A DNA stretch of 64,000 bases, taken from Patulibacter americanus DSM 16676. Lineage in GTDB: Bacteria; Actinomycetota; Thermoleophilia; Solirubrobacterales; Solirubrobacteraceae. Position 1 is the first letter of the stretch. Every line of letters starts with the position of its first letter. Position numbers and translations under genes: made by a program. This document shows positions 39,137-48,112 of this stretch, piece by piece. Location: assembly GCF_000420025.1 (NCBI RefSeq), contig NZ_ATUD01000011.1, forward strand, positions 62,001 to 126,000, read 5' to 3'. Under the pieces are notes generated by a model. That model saw nothing but the letters and a program-made list of their open reading frames with translations, searched no databases and was not told the origin of the DNA.

Positions 39137-40011
39137 TCGAGATCGAGCATCCCGGCGCCTTCACCACCGTCCAGGACCTCGGGCGGGCGGGCTACGGCCA
39201 CCTCGGCGTCAGCCGTTCCGGCGCCGCCGATCGGGACTCCCTCAAGCTGGCCAACCGCCTCGTCGGCAACCCCGAGGCGGACGCCGGCCTGGAGTGCACC
39301 CTCGACGGCCCGCGGGTGCGCCTGCACCGCGACTGCACCGTGGCGATCACCGGTGCCCCCGTCGACATCGCCGCCCTCGACGGCATCGAAGTGTCGATGA
39401 ACTGCGCGTTCCCCGCGCCCGCCGGGTCGGTCCTGCAGATCGGCCGGGCGGTCGCCGGGGTGCGGTCGTACGTCGCGTTCTCCGGCGGCATCGCCGCGGC
39501 GCCGATCCTCGGGAGTCGGTCCTGGGACATGCGGGGCGAGATCGGTCCCCCGCCCGTGGCCGCCGGAGCGTGGCTGGCGCTGGGCGACCCGACGTCACCG
39601 CCGCCGGCGGTCGACGCCGTGCCCGTCCCGTCGATCGAGCGCGCGGTCACCGTGACCGTGAGCGCGGGCCCGCGCGCCTCGTGGTTCACCGCCGAGGCTC
39701 GCCGCGGCCTGCGGACGGAGCGGTTCGTCGCCACCGGCGACGCCAACCGCATCGGCGTCAAGCTCCGCGGTCCGGCGCTCACCCGCCAACGCCCGGACGA
39801 GCTCCGCTCGGAGGGCATGGTGCCGGGCGCGGTGCAGGTCCCGCCGTCGGGTCAGCCGATCGTCCTGCTCGCCGACGTCCCGACGACCGGCGGGTACCCG
39901 GTCATCGCGGTCGTCGCCGAATGCGATCTGGGCAAGATCGCGCAGCTCCGGCCCGGGGACGAGATCCGCTTCGCCTTCGACGGCACCTGGGGCCGCGAGG
40001 TCGCCGCCTAG
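39133..40011 (+). CDS. pxpC: 5-oxoprolinase subunit C (KipA homologue, biotin-dependent carboxyltransferase-like)
   Basis: This 292-residue subunit has the PxpC/KipA (AHS2) features: HPGAFTTVQDLGRAGYGHLGVSRSGAADRDS, quoted in part, then ANRLVGNPEADAGLECTL, a Gly-rich YVAFSGGIAAAPILGS, and near the end SEGMVPGAVQVPPSGQPIVLLAD with TTGGYPVIAVV. It starts at GTG 39133 inside the pxpB stop (GTGA). With PxpA and PxpB it forms the prokaryotic 5-oxoprolinase. A set of short tandem repeats lies between its stop and the convergent DtxR gene. Confidence 0.94.
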   Translation: MIEIEHPGAFTTVQDLGRAGYGHLGVSRSGAADRDSLKLANRLVGNPEADAGLECTLDGPRVRLHRDCTVAITGAPVDIAALDGIEVSMNCAFPAPAGSVLQIGRAVAGVRSYVAFSGGIAAAPILGSRSWDMRGEIGPPPVAAGAWLALGDPTSPPPAVDAVPVPSIERAVTVTVSAGPRASWFTAEARRGLRTERFVATGDANRIGVKLRGPALTRQRPDELRSEGMVPGAVQVPPSGQPIVLLADVPTTGGYPVIAVVAECDLGKIAQLRPGDEIRFAFDGTWGREVAA

Positions 40012-40053
40012 GATCCGGCGCGCAACGGCCGGCTAGGACGCGGCCCGCACGCC

Positions 40054-40122
40054 GCCGCCTCGGGCGTCCCCGCGAACGCCGCCTCGGGCGTCCCCGCGAA
40101 CGGCCGCCTCGGGCTTGCCCGC
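40054..40122. repeat. Three 20-24-bp tandem repeats between pxpC and the DtxR gene
   Basis: Units of GCCGCCTCGGGCGTCCCCGC plus GAAC at 40054-40077 and 40078-40101 are identical. A third, diverged unit (GCCGCCTCGGGCTTGCCCGC) spans 40103-40122 and touches the DtxR stop codon. Confidence 0.75.
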
Positions 40123-40832
40123 TACCGCCCGAAGGCGGCCTGGTCGAGCACGACCGCGGCCGGCAGCCCGACGCGCGCGGGCGGCGAGGGGTCGGCCTTC
40201 ACGGAGACCGTCTCGGCGGCGGAGCTCGTCAGGCGGTGGGCCACGCCCTCCGCGTCCTCGAACGTGACGTGCTCGTCGTCGTGCTCGGTGACGGTGCCCT
40301 TCAGGCCCGGCTGGACGCCGGCGCCGTAGAGGTAGTGGAGGACCTGCTCGGCCTCGTTCTCGAACCGCAGCACCTGGATCGTGGCGCCGACCTCGACGTC
40401 CGCCAGGGGCGCGCCCGGGATGCGCTGGCCGACGGCGATCGGGTGGCCGTGCGGGCACGTCGTCGCGGTGCCGATGGCCAGGCGCATGCCCTCCTCGATC
40501 GCCGGGCTCATGGCGTGCTCCATGCGCTCGGCCTCCTCGTGCACCTCGTGCCACGGGATGCCGAGCACGTCCGTGAGGAACCGCTCGACGAGCCGGTGGC
40601 GCGAGACGACGTTCTCCGCGACGGACAGCCCGCGGTCGGTGAACGAGATCCGCTTGCGCTCGTCGCGGCTGATCAGGCCGTCGGCCTCGAGGCGCTTGAC
40701 CATCTCGTGCACCGTGGGCGCCGAGAGCAGCATCGCGCGGGCCACGTTCGCCGCGGTCAGCGGCAGCTCGACCTCGTGGAGCCAGTAGAGGGTCTCGAGG
40801 TATTCCTCTTCGCCGGCGGTCGGGTGAGCCAT
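40122..40832 (-). CDS. DtxR-family metalloregulator, MntR-like metal site
   Basis: This 236-residue regulator has an N-terminal winged helix (EEEYLETLYWL, SAPTVHEMVKRLEADGLI), a dimerisation/metal domain (VVSRHRLVERFLTDVLGIPW, EVHEEAERMEHAMS) and a C-terminal FeoA-like SH3 domain (about 150-225). In DtxR and IdeR the EACRWEH motif carries the Cys that favours iron. Here the same place reads EAERMEH, so the Cys is Glu, as in manganese-responsive MntR. I therefore favour Mn2+ sensing, with a full DtxR-like length. ATG at 40830-40832 has TACGAT 6 nt upstream. No metal transporter is directly adjacent. Confidence 0.88.
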   Translation of the reverse strand: MAHPTAGEEEYLETLYWLHEVELPLTAANVARAMLLSAPTVHEMVKRLEADGLISRDERKRISFTDRGLSVAENVVSRHRLVERFLTDVLGIPWHEVHEEAERMEHAMSPAIEEGMRLAIGTATTCPHGHPIAVGQRIPGAPLADVEVGATIQVLRFENEAEQVLHYLYGAGVQPGLKGTVTEHDDEHVTFEDAEGVAHRLTSSAAETVSVKADPSPPARVGLPAAVVLDQAAFGR

Positions 40833-40982
40833 GGGGCCATCGTAGCCGTCGGGGCCGCGAGCGACGGGACGTCCTGACGCCGACGCGCCACGACGGCTGC
40901 GGTCCGGCCGTCGGCGCGGAGCCCGAGCGCTCCCGGAACAGGACCGCCCCGCCCCCGGCTCGGCGCCGGTACCGTAGGGCGT

Positions 40983-41207
40983 ATGAACTCGCGGCACTCC
41001 TCCTCCAACGACGGCGGCCTGACCGCGCTGGACGCCGTCAAGATCGTCGCGATCATCGTCGCCGTGCTCGTGGTGATCCGGGTCGCCGCGTCCGTCGTGG
41101 GCGCGGTCGTCAGCCTGATCTGGACGGTCCTGATCGGCGTCGCCGTGATCGCCGCGCTGTGGATCGCCTGGGGCGTCTTCTCCCGCGGGCGCGGAAGCCG
41201 CTCCTGA
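40983..41207 (+). CDS. Small membrane protein (74 aa)
   Basis: A 74-residue protein with a polar Ser/Asn/His head of about 16 residues, two closely spaced hydrophobic helices (about 18-36 and 40-66) and a basic RGRGSRS tail. I do not recognise it. TACCGT at 40970-40975 is 7 nt before the ATG, supporting a leaderless gene. It stands 59 nt before gpsA on the same strand, so they could be co-transcribed. Confidence 0.6.
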   Translation: MNSRHSSSNDGGLTALDAVKIVAIIVAVLVVIRVAASVVGAVVSLIWTVLIGVAVIAALWIAWGVFSRGRGSRS

Positions 41208-41266
41208 AGCCGCTCCGCGTGCCCGGAGTACCCGCCGCGGCGGGCCCGGGTACTACACCTATCGAG

Positions 41267-42421
41267 ATGTCCGAGCGCCCACGCCCGACCGCCGCGCCCA
41301 TGCGCGGCGTCAACCTGCCCAACCCCCTGGGACGCCGCGCCGTGGTCATCGGCGCGGGCTCCTTCGGCACCGCCGTGGCGGTCCTCCTGGCCCGCGGCGG
41401 GTTCCGCACCACGCTGCAGACCCGCACGCCCGAGCAGGCGGAGGAGCTGCGCGAGGAGCACGAGAACCGCCGCTACCTCGAGGGCGTCGAGCTGCCCGCG
41501 AACCTGCGCATCGACTCCATCGAGGCGGGCCCCGGACGCGCGGAGTTCGTCTTCCTCGGCGTCCCCTCCGCGCAACTCGGCGAGGCGGTCGACCGCCTCG
41601 AGTCGCAGGGCCTCGACCGCCGCTCCAAGGTGATCTCGCTCGCGAAGGGCCTCGTGCCGCCGCTCGGGATCCCGCCGACGGTGCTGCTCGCCGAGCGGTT
41701 CGGCCCGGAGCGCGTCGCCTGCGTCGGCGGCCCCGCCCACGCCCGCGAGATGGTCACCCACGGCGCGGGGCTCGTCGCGTCGTCCGCTGACCAGGAGCTG
41801 GCCGCAACGATCGCCGCGGTGTTCCTCCGCGCCGGCGTCGTGTGCGAGCACACGGACGACCCCGTCGGCGTGGAGCTGGCCGGTGCCGCGAAGAACGCCG
41901 CCGCGCTCGCCGCCGGTGCCACGGAGGGCCAGGGCCTGAACGCCGCCGGCGCCGCCGCCGGCCACATCTTCGCCGAGGTCTGGCGCCTGGCTGAGAAGCT
42001 CGGCGCGCAGCCCGCCACCTTCATCGGCCTGGCGGGCACGGGCGACCTCGTCGCCACCGCGCTGGCCCCCCAGAGCCGCAACCGCCGCGCCGGCGAGCTG
42101 CTCGCCGCCGGCGTGGCGAGCGACGAGATCCCGGACCGCGTCGGCCAGGCGGTCGAGGCGTTCGAGTCCGTCCCGCTCCTCGCCGCGGCCCTCGAGCGCA
42201 ACGGCATCGCCGCCCCCGTGACCGCCGGGCTCGTCGGTCTGATCCAGGGTTCGATCCCGCTCGACGACTGGGTCGCGCTCGTCCGCACGACGGTCCCGCC
42301 GCCGGCGAACTGGCGTGCGGGTGGCCAGCCCGGGCCGATCCGCCGCTGGTGGCAGCGCGTGTGGGCGCGGCTCTTCGGGCCGGCCGAGCCGGCGCCGATG
42401 CTCGTCTCGGGCGACGAGTAG
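41267..42421 (+). CDS. gpsA: NAD(P)H-dependent glycerol-3-phosphate dehydrogenase
   Basis: This 384-residue enzyme makes sn-glycerol 3-phosphate from dihydroxyacetone phosphate for phospholipid synthesis. The N-terminal Rossmann domain has VVIGAGSFGTAVAVLLA, with EHENRRYLEGVELP and FVFLGVPSAQL. Catalysis involves Lys in SLAKGL and Lys in GAAKNAAALAAG, and GLAGTGDLVAT is the usual hinge motif. The C-terminus is about 40 residues longer than in Escherichia coli and Trp/Arg-rich (WRAGGQPGPIRRWW), an extension I have not seen described. ATG 41267 is used; a later in-frame ATG at residue 17 is possible because the first residues are not conserved. Confidence 0.93.
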   Translation: MSERPRPTAAPMRGVNLPNPLGRRAVVIGAGSFGTAVAVLLARGGFRTTLQTRTPEQAEELREEHENRRYLEGVELPANLRIDSIEAGPGRAEFVFLGVPSAQLGEAVDRLESQGLDRRSKVISLAKGLVPPLGIPPTVLLAERFGPERVACVGGPAHAREMVTHGAGLVASSADQELAATIAAVFLRAGVVCEHTDDPVGVELAGAAKNAAALAAGATEGQGLNAAGAAAGHIFAEVWRLAEKLGAQPATFIGLAGTGDLVATALAPQSRNRRAGELLAAGVASDEIPDRVGQAVEAFESVPLLAAALERNGIAAPVTAGLVGLIQGSIPLDDWVALVRTTVPPPANWRAGGQPGPIRRWWQRVWARLFGPAEPAPMLVSGDE

Positions 42422-42513
42422 CGCCCGTGCCCGGGCCGCGCCGGCGTGCCCGATCGTCCGGTTTGGTCACCAGCCGGACACGCGCGCCGTCGCGGGCCGC
42501 CTAGAGTAAGGCT

Positions 42514-43935
42514 GTGTCGCAGCTCCCTCGCCGTACGAAGATCGTCGCCACCATCGGGCCGGCCAGCCTGGATCCGGAGGTGTTGGTGCGGATGATCGAC
42601 GCGGGCATGGACGTCGCCCGCCTGAACTTCAGCCACGGCACGCACGAGAGCCACGCCGAGACGGTGAACCTCGTCCGCGCCGCGGCCGACCGTGCCGGGC
42701 GCCCCGTCGCGATCCTGCAGGACCTCCCGGGCCCGAAGATCCGCCTGGGTCAGGTGGCCAACGAGCCGATCGAGCTGAAGGAGGGTCACCGCATGACCCT
42801 CGTCGCCGGCTCGGTCGAGGACGTCGGCGACGCCGACCGGCTCGTCGTCGCGTGGGACCGCTTCGCGGAGGCCGTCGAGGTCGGCGAAGAGGTCCACCTG
42901 GCCGACGGCACCGTCCGCCTGAAGGTGCTCGCCGTCCGCAAGGGCGAGGGCGAGGCGGACTGCGTCGTCGAGCTCGGCGGCCCGGTCTCGTCCCGCAAGG
43001 GCGTCAACCTCTCCGGCCCCGCCGACCTGCTGCCGGCCGTGCCGGAGGAGGACCTGCTCCACCTCGCCGCCGGCAAGGCGATGGGCGTCGACATGGTCGC
43101 CGTCTCCTTCGTGCGCCGCGCAGAGGACCTCGAGGCCCTGCGCTCCCGCACCCGCTGCCCGCTGATCGCGAAGTTCGAGAAGCCCCAGGCGATCGCGAAC
43201 GCCGAGTCGATCGTCGCGGCCTCGGACTGCATCATGGTCGCGCGTGGCGACCTCGGCATCGAGCTGCCGATCGCCCAGGTCCCGCGCGTGCAGAAGCAGC
43301 TCATCGCGCTCGCCGGCGCCTACGCCCGCCCGGCGATCACCGCGACGCAGATGCTCGAGTCGATGGTCTCCTCCTCGCGCCCGACACGCGCCGAGGTCAC
43401 CGACGTCGCCAACGCGATCCTCGACGGCACGGACGCCGTGATGCTCTCCCAGGAGAGCGCCATCGGCATGTATCCCGTCGAGGCGATCCGCACACTGGCC
43501 GACGTGGCCCGCGAGACGGAGACGATCGCCCCGTTCTTCGACTGGAACGAGCGGCGCGTCAAGCGCGACTCGACCGACCCGGGCTGGGCCGTCGCCCGCT
43601 CCGCCGTCCAGACGGCCCAGGAGCTCGACGCCGCCGCGATCGTCGTCCCGACCCTGTCCGGTCGCTCGGCCCGCCTCGTCTCGGCGCACCGCCCGAACCG
43701 CCCGGTCATCGCCCTCTCCCCGAGCCGCGAGACCGTCGCCCGCTGCAACCTCATGTGGGGCGTCGACGCGGCCCTCATGCACCACCACGCGGTGACGGAG
43801 GAGCTCATCAAGGACTCCGCCACCAAGGTCCGCGAGCTCGACTGGCTCAAGCCGGGCGACCGCGTCGTCATCACCGCCGGCCTGCCGAGCGGCCAGCCGG
43901 GGACGACGAGCCTGCTGCAGGTCCAGACGGTCTAG
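42514..43935 (+). CDS. pyk: Pyruvate kinase
   Basis: This 473-residue glycolytic enzyme converts phosphoenolpyruvate and ADP to pyruvate and ATP. RRTKIVATIGPAS, MDVARLNFSHGTHE and ILQDLPGPKIRLG open the barrel. The active-site signature LIAKFEKPQAIANAE holds the catalytic Lys, MVARGDLGIELP binds the metal, and TATQMLESM-type TATQ follows. The C-terminal domain has GRSARLVSAHRPNRPVIALS. Length and motifs are complete. The start is GTG 42514, 6 nt after TAGAGT, so it is probably leaderless. Confidence 0.97.
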   Translation: MSQLPRRTKIVATIGPASLDPEVLVRMIDAGMDVARLNFSHGTHESHAETVNLVRAAADRAGRPVAILQDLPGPKIRLGQVANEPIELKEGHRMTLVAGSVEDVGDADRLVVAWDRFAEAVEVGEEVHLADGTVRLKVLAVRKGEGEADCVVELGGPVSSRKGVNLSGPADLLPAVPEEDLLHLAAGKAMGVDMVAVSFVRRAEDLEALRSRTRCPLIAKFEKPQAIANAESIVAASDCIMVARGDLGIELPIAQVPRVQKQLIALAGAYARPAITATQMLESMVSSSRPTRAEVTDVANAILDGTDAVMLSQESAIGMYPVEAIRTLADVARETETIAPFFDWNERRVKRDSTDPGWAVARSAVQTAQELDAAAIVVPTLSGRSARLVSAHRPNRPVIALSPSRETVARCNLMWGVDAALMHHHAVTEELIKDSATKVRELDWLKPGDRVVITAGLPSGQPGTTSLLQVQTV

Positions 43936-43945
43936 AGGGGCGGCA

Positions 43946-43970
43946 GCGGCGGTCCTGGCCGGGCCGCCGC
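43946..43970. terminator. Bidirectional terminator between pyk and the dioxygenase gene
   Basis: GCGGCGG and CCGCCGC form a 7-bp stem across 11 nt, located between two convergent stop codons that are only 39 nt apart. Confidence 0.5.
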
Positions 43971-43974
43971 CGTC

Positions 43975-45051
43975 CTACGCGGCCGGCCCCGACACGCTCG
44001 GCGTCTCGCTCGCCTCGCGCTCGTCCCAGTCCTCCCGGGGGTCCGGGATGGGCTGGAGGCTGGCCTCGATCGCCGCGCGGTGCTCCTCGAGCCACGGGGG
44101 AAGGATCGTCTTGACGCCCCAGTCCTCGCGCGGATTCCGTGCCTCGAAGCCCGGCAGGTCGGTCGCCAGCTCGTAGAGCACGCCGCCCGGCTCGCGGAAG
44201 TAGATCGAGCGGAAGTAGAAGCGGTCGACGAGACCCGAGGTGCGTAGGCCCTTGCCCTCGACCTGCGGCAGCCACGCCTCGTAGTCGTCGTTCCGGATGC
44301 CGAAGGCCACGTGGTGGACCGTGCCGGCGCCCTGCAGCGGCCGGACGTCGGGCGCGCGGTCGATCGTCACGAGCCCGCCCCGGCGATCCGAGCGCAGCTC
44401 GTACCGGGCGAGGACCTCGTCCGTCGCCGCGCCGTTCCCGATCGCGGGTCCGTCCGCACCGGACCCGCCGACGCCGCCGCCCGTGTCCGCGGCATCGGTC
44501 GCCCCGTCCAGCGGCGTCGGGCCCGCGACCTCGGTCGCGCCCAGCACGCTCGCGAGCGCCCCGGCGGAGAGCTCGGGGTGGCGCGAGTGCATGCGCACGC
44601 CGTCGAAGCCGCGGAACGCGACCTCCTCCGGAATCTGCGGGTGACGGGCGCGCAGGGGCGGGTCGCCCGAGTCGTCGACGACGAGCTCGAACGTCAGGCC
44701 CTCCGGGTCCGCGAAGACGAGCGTGCCCGCCTGGCGGCGGTGCGCGACGCCGTAGCGGGCGAAGCGCTCCTCCCAGAAGTCCAGCGCCGCGGGGCTGGCG
44801 ACGCGCATGCCGATGCGGTGGACCTGGCCGGCGCCCGCGCGGCCCTGCGGCAGGCCGCGGGACTCGAACATCGTCAGGTCGGACCCGGAGCTCGCGTCCT
44901 CGTCCGTGAAGAACAGGTGGTACATGTCCGGCGAGTCCTGGTTGACCGTCTTCGCGGCCAGGCGCAGGCCGAGGACGCCCGTGACGAACTCCGTCGCCTG
45001 GCGACCGTCGCCGGTCATGGTGGAGATGTGGTGGATGCCGTCGATCTGCAT
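43975..45051 (-). CDS. VOC-family ring-cleaving dioxygenase, MhqO-like
   Basis: This 358-residue protein has paired vicinal-oxygen-chelate modules. The N-terminal IDGIHHISTMTGDGRQATEFVTGVLGLR (quoted in part) gives the first metal His, and VHRIGMRV and TFELVVDD add ligand-type residues. The second half repeats the scheme with VHHVAFGIRNDDYEAW and YELATDLPGFE. Layout and length match MhqO/LinE-type hydroquinone or catechol dioxygenases. A Gly/Ala/Asp-rich insert of about 45 residues (around 185-230) separates the modules. The ATG at 45049-45051 has an AAGGACGGG ribosome site. A consensus-like promoter with two operators lies 47-104 nt upstream. Confidence 0.88.
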   Translation of the reverse strand: MQIDGIHHISTMTGDGRQATEFVTGVLGLRLAAKTVNQDSPDMYHLFFTDEDASSGSDLTMFESRGLPQGRAGAGQVHRIGMRVASPAALDFWEERFARYGVAHRRQAGTLVFADPEGLTFELVVDDSGDPPLRARHPQIPEEVAFRGFDGVRMHSRHPELSAGALASVLGATEVAGPTPLDGATDAADTGGGVGGSGADGPAIGNGAATDEVLARYELRSDRRGGLVTIDRAPDVRPLQGAGTVHHVAFGIRNDDYEAWLPQVEGKGLRTSGLVDRFYFRSIYFREPGGVLYELATDLPGFEARNPREDWGVKTILPPWLEEHRAAIEASLQPIPDPREDWDEREASETPSVSGPAA

Positions 45052-45097
45052 GGTGTCCCGTCCTTCCGGACGTGCTCGGGGTGAGATGCCGGCCAAC

Positions 45098-45155
45098 CGG
45101 ACCCTGGTCCGTTTGGTTGCACTGACAACCATACGCCGATCGGCGCCGAGGTCAA
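45098..45155 (-). promoter_or_regulatory. Promoter with two palindromic operators of the dioxygenase gene
   Basis: On the minus strand TTGACC (complement of 45150-45155), a 16-bp spacer and TATGGT (45128-45133) form a sigma70-like promoter. TGGTTG-N6-CAACCA (45114-45131) overlaps the -10, and CGGACC-CT-GGTCCG (45098-45111) lies just downstream, a layout typical of repression by MarR- or HxlR-type quinone sensors. Confidence 0.7.
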
Positions 45156-45263
45156 GGGGGCCTCGGCGCCGGGCCGGGACACGCTCCCCGGGCGTAGGCC
45201 GGGCCCACCGCGCGATGCGCCGGGCCGCGCCGCGCCGGGCCGCGCCGCGCCGCGCCGCGCCGC

Positions 45264-45923
45264 TCAGCCCGCCAGCGCGTACCCCATGCCGCGGACCGTC
45301 GAGATGCGCTCCTTGCCGAGCTTGCGCCGCAGGTAGCCGACGTAGACGTCGACGACGTTCGAGCCCGGGTCGTGCTGGTAGCCCCAGACCCGGGAGAGCA
45401 GCTGCTCCCGGCTCAGCACCTGCCCGGGGTGGCGTAGGAAGACCTCCAGCATCACGAACTCGCGGGCGCTGAGCTCGACGCTGCGGCCGCCGACCTCGGC
45501 CCGGCGCGAGCGCAGGTCGAGGACGAGGTCGCCCGCCCGCAGCACCGTCGCCTCCGGCGTCCCCCCGGAGCGCATCCGCACGCGGATCCGGGCCAGGAGC
45601 TCCTCGAACCGGAACGGCTTCGTCACGTAGTCGTCCGCGCCGAGCTCGAGGCCCGCGACCTTCACGTCGGTGTCGTCCCGGGCGCTGAGCACGAGGATGG
45701 GCAGGCGTCGCCCCTGCGCGCGGAGCGTGCGCAGCACCTCGAGGCCGTCGAGCCGGGGCAGCCCCAGGTCGAGGACGAGCAGGTCGAAGTCCTCGTCCCG
45801 CGCGAGCGCCACGGCGGAGGGGCCGTCCGCCACGACGGTCGTCGCGAAGCCGGCCGCCCGCAGGCCCTTCTCGAGGAACGCGCTCAGGCGCTCCTCGTCC
45901 TCGGCGATCAGGATGCGGCTCAC
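45264..45923 (-). CDS. Response regulator, OmpR/PhoB type
   Basis: This 219-residue regulator has a receiver domain (1-120) with acidic pocket AEDEE, phospho-accepting Asp in LLVLDLGLPRLDG, Ser/Thr in LVLSARD and Lys in DDYVTKPF. The winged-helix output (about 128-218) ends VVDVYVGYLRRKLG and ISTVRGMGYAL. It starts at GTG 45923, overlapping the stop of its sensor kinase by 3 nt, so the pair is co-translated with the kinase first. The stop is followed at once by a GCCGC-rich simple repeat (45219-45263 on the plus strand). OmpR-type proteins bind tandem half-sites 10-11 bp apart, and such sites occur at 47992-48059. Confidence 0.94.
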   Translation of the reverse strand: MSRILIAEDEERLSAFLEKGLRAAGFATTVVADGPSAVALARDEDFDLLVLDLGLPRLDGLEVLRTLRAQGRRLPILVLSARDDTDVKVAGLELGADDYVTKPFRFEELLARIRVRMRSGGTPEATVLRAGDLVLDLRSRRAEVGGRSVELSAREFVMLEVFLRHPGQVLSREQLLSRVWGYQHDPGSNVVDVYVGYLRRKLGKERISTVRGMGYALAG

Positions 45924-47339
45924 GCGGCGGGCTCCTCGGGGGTCTGGGGGTTCGGGAGGACGATGGTGAAGGTCGAGCCGCGGCCGGGCGCCGAGTTGAG
46001 CTCGACGCGGCCCCCGTGGGCGTCGACGATGGCGGAGACGATCGCCAGGCCCAGGCCGGAGCCCTCGGTGCGCCGGCGGCCGCCGGCACGGGCGAAGCGC
46101 TCGAACACGCGGGCGTGGTCGCGGGGGTGGATCCCGACGCCCTCGTCGCGCACCCACAGGCGCGCCTCGTCGCCCGTCAGCGCGCTGCCGATGCCGATCG
46201 TCGCCCCGGGGTCGGTGTGGGCGACGGCGTTCTGGGCGAGGTTGACCATCGCCTGCGTCAGGCGCTGGCGGTCGGCCCGCACGGTGCCCGTCGCCATCCC
46301 GTCGACCCGCCAGTCGCGGTCGCCGAGGGCGGAGGCCTTCGTGACGAGCTCCTCGGTCAGGAGGTCCAGGTCGACGGGCTCGGGACGCAGGAAGTCGCTC
46401 CGCTCGGCCTTCGCGAGCAGCAGGAGGTCCTCGACCAGGCGGCTCATCCGGTCGAGCTCGTCGTCGACGAGCTCCATCGTCTCGGCCCGCTCGCGGGGGT
46501 CGTCGCCGAGCAGGTCGAGGTGGCCGCGGACGATGGTGATCGGCGTGCGCAGCTCGTGGCCGGCGTCCGAGACGAACGCGCGCTGCGACGCGAACGCCGC
46601 GTCGAGCCGGTCGAGCATCGCGTTGAACGTCGTGGCCAGGCGGGCGATCTCGTCGTCGCCCGTCACCTCGATCCGGCGCGTCAGGTCGTCCTCCGTGATG
46701 GCGCGGGCCGTCTCCGTCAGCCCCCGCAGCGGCGCCAGGATCCGGCCGATCACGAGGAACGCGACGGCGGAGGCGAGGGCCAGGACGAGCAGCGAGACCC
46801 CGGCGGCGACCTGGACGGCCTGATCGACCTCGTCCCGCTCCGCCCCCAGGTCGGACACCGCGACGAACACCCCGCGGGTGCGGCCGTCGACCCGAATCGG
46901 GACGGCGAGGTAGACCGTCTCGGAGTCCCGCAGGGCGATCCGCCCGCGTCGGGTCGTGGCGGTGCGGCCGAGTCGGCCGACCTCGCGCGCCAGCGCCGCG
47001 TCGCGGGCGGACGGCGCGGTCGCCCGGTAGGGCCGCCCGTCGACGAAGGTGAACCACGCCTCCTGCCGGTCGGGCACGTTGCGGGCGAGGTAGACGTCGA
47101 ACGTCGTGCGGACGTCCTGCCCGAGCGGGCGCCCGGAGCGCGGGTCGACGCCGAGCCGCGCAAGGGTGCGGAACTCGTCGACCTCCTGCACCAGCGAGGC
47201 GTCCACGCGGTCCTCGACCCGGGCGGTGAGGATCTCGCGCAACAGCAGGGTCGACACCAGGGTCGAGGCGGCGAGCAGGCCCACCACGGCGACGAGGATC
47301 CGGGCGCGGGCCCCGCGCAGCGGGCGCCAGCGGCGACGC

Positions 47340-47347
<8 letters not shown>
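45920..47347 (-). CDS. Sensor histidine kinase with HAMP domain
   Basis: This 475-residue membrane kinase has two helices (about 16-36 and 178-200) enclosing an external sensor domain of about 140 residues, a HAMP domain (RILAPLRGLTETARAIT), the phospho-His in SDAGHELRTPITI, and ATPase boxes N (NLAQNAVAHTD), G1 (VRDEGVGI) and G2 (GSGLGLAIVSAI). It phosphorylates the response regulator encoded next. Its start overlaps the end of an upstream membrane protein gene by 8 nt, making a three-gene operon. The external domain has no family I recognise, so the signal is unknown. Confidence 0.94.
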
Positions 47348-47957
<610 letters not shown>

Positions 47958-47991
47958 CCCACCACCCTCTCGCGCGCCCGTGGAACCGACA

Positions 47992-48059
47992 TGAGAGGGG
48001 GATGAGAGCACGCTCATGCGCATGAGGACGCTCTCACCGCCGGCTCACCGCGGTCTCAG
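47992..48059. promoter_or_regulatory. Divergent control region with 11-bp spaced half-sites
   Basis: TGAGAG occurs at 47992 and 48003 (11 bp apart, pointing to the two-component operon). CTCAC, CTCAC and CTCAG start at 48033, 48044 and 48055 (each 11 bp apart, pointing to the small peptide gene). Between them is the perfect palindrome CTCATGCGCATGAG (48013-48026). This matches how OmpR-type regulators bind. Confidence 0.7.
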
Positions 48060-48112
48060 ACGGCGGCGGGAGGCTGCTTCTCGTACCGCATCCCCCCACC
48101 GAAGGAGCAGTC

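Noticed and set aside
45219-45263. GCCGC simple-sequence run as a functional repeat
   Set aside because: Short 5-bp GC units like this arise easily in such DNA, and it only follows the response regulator stop codon.
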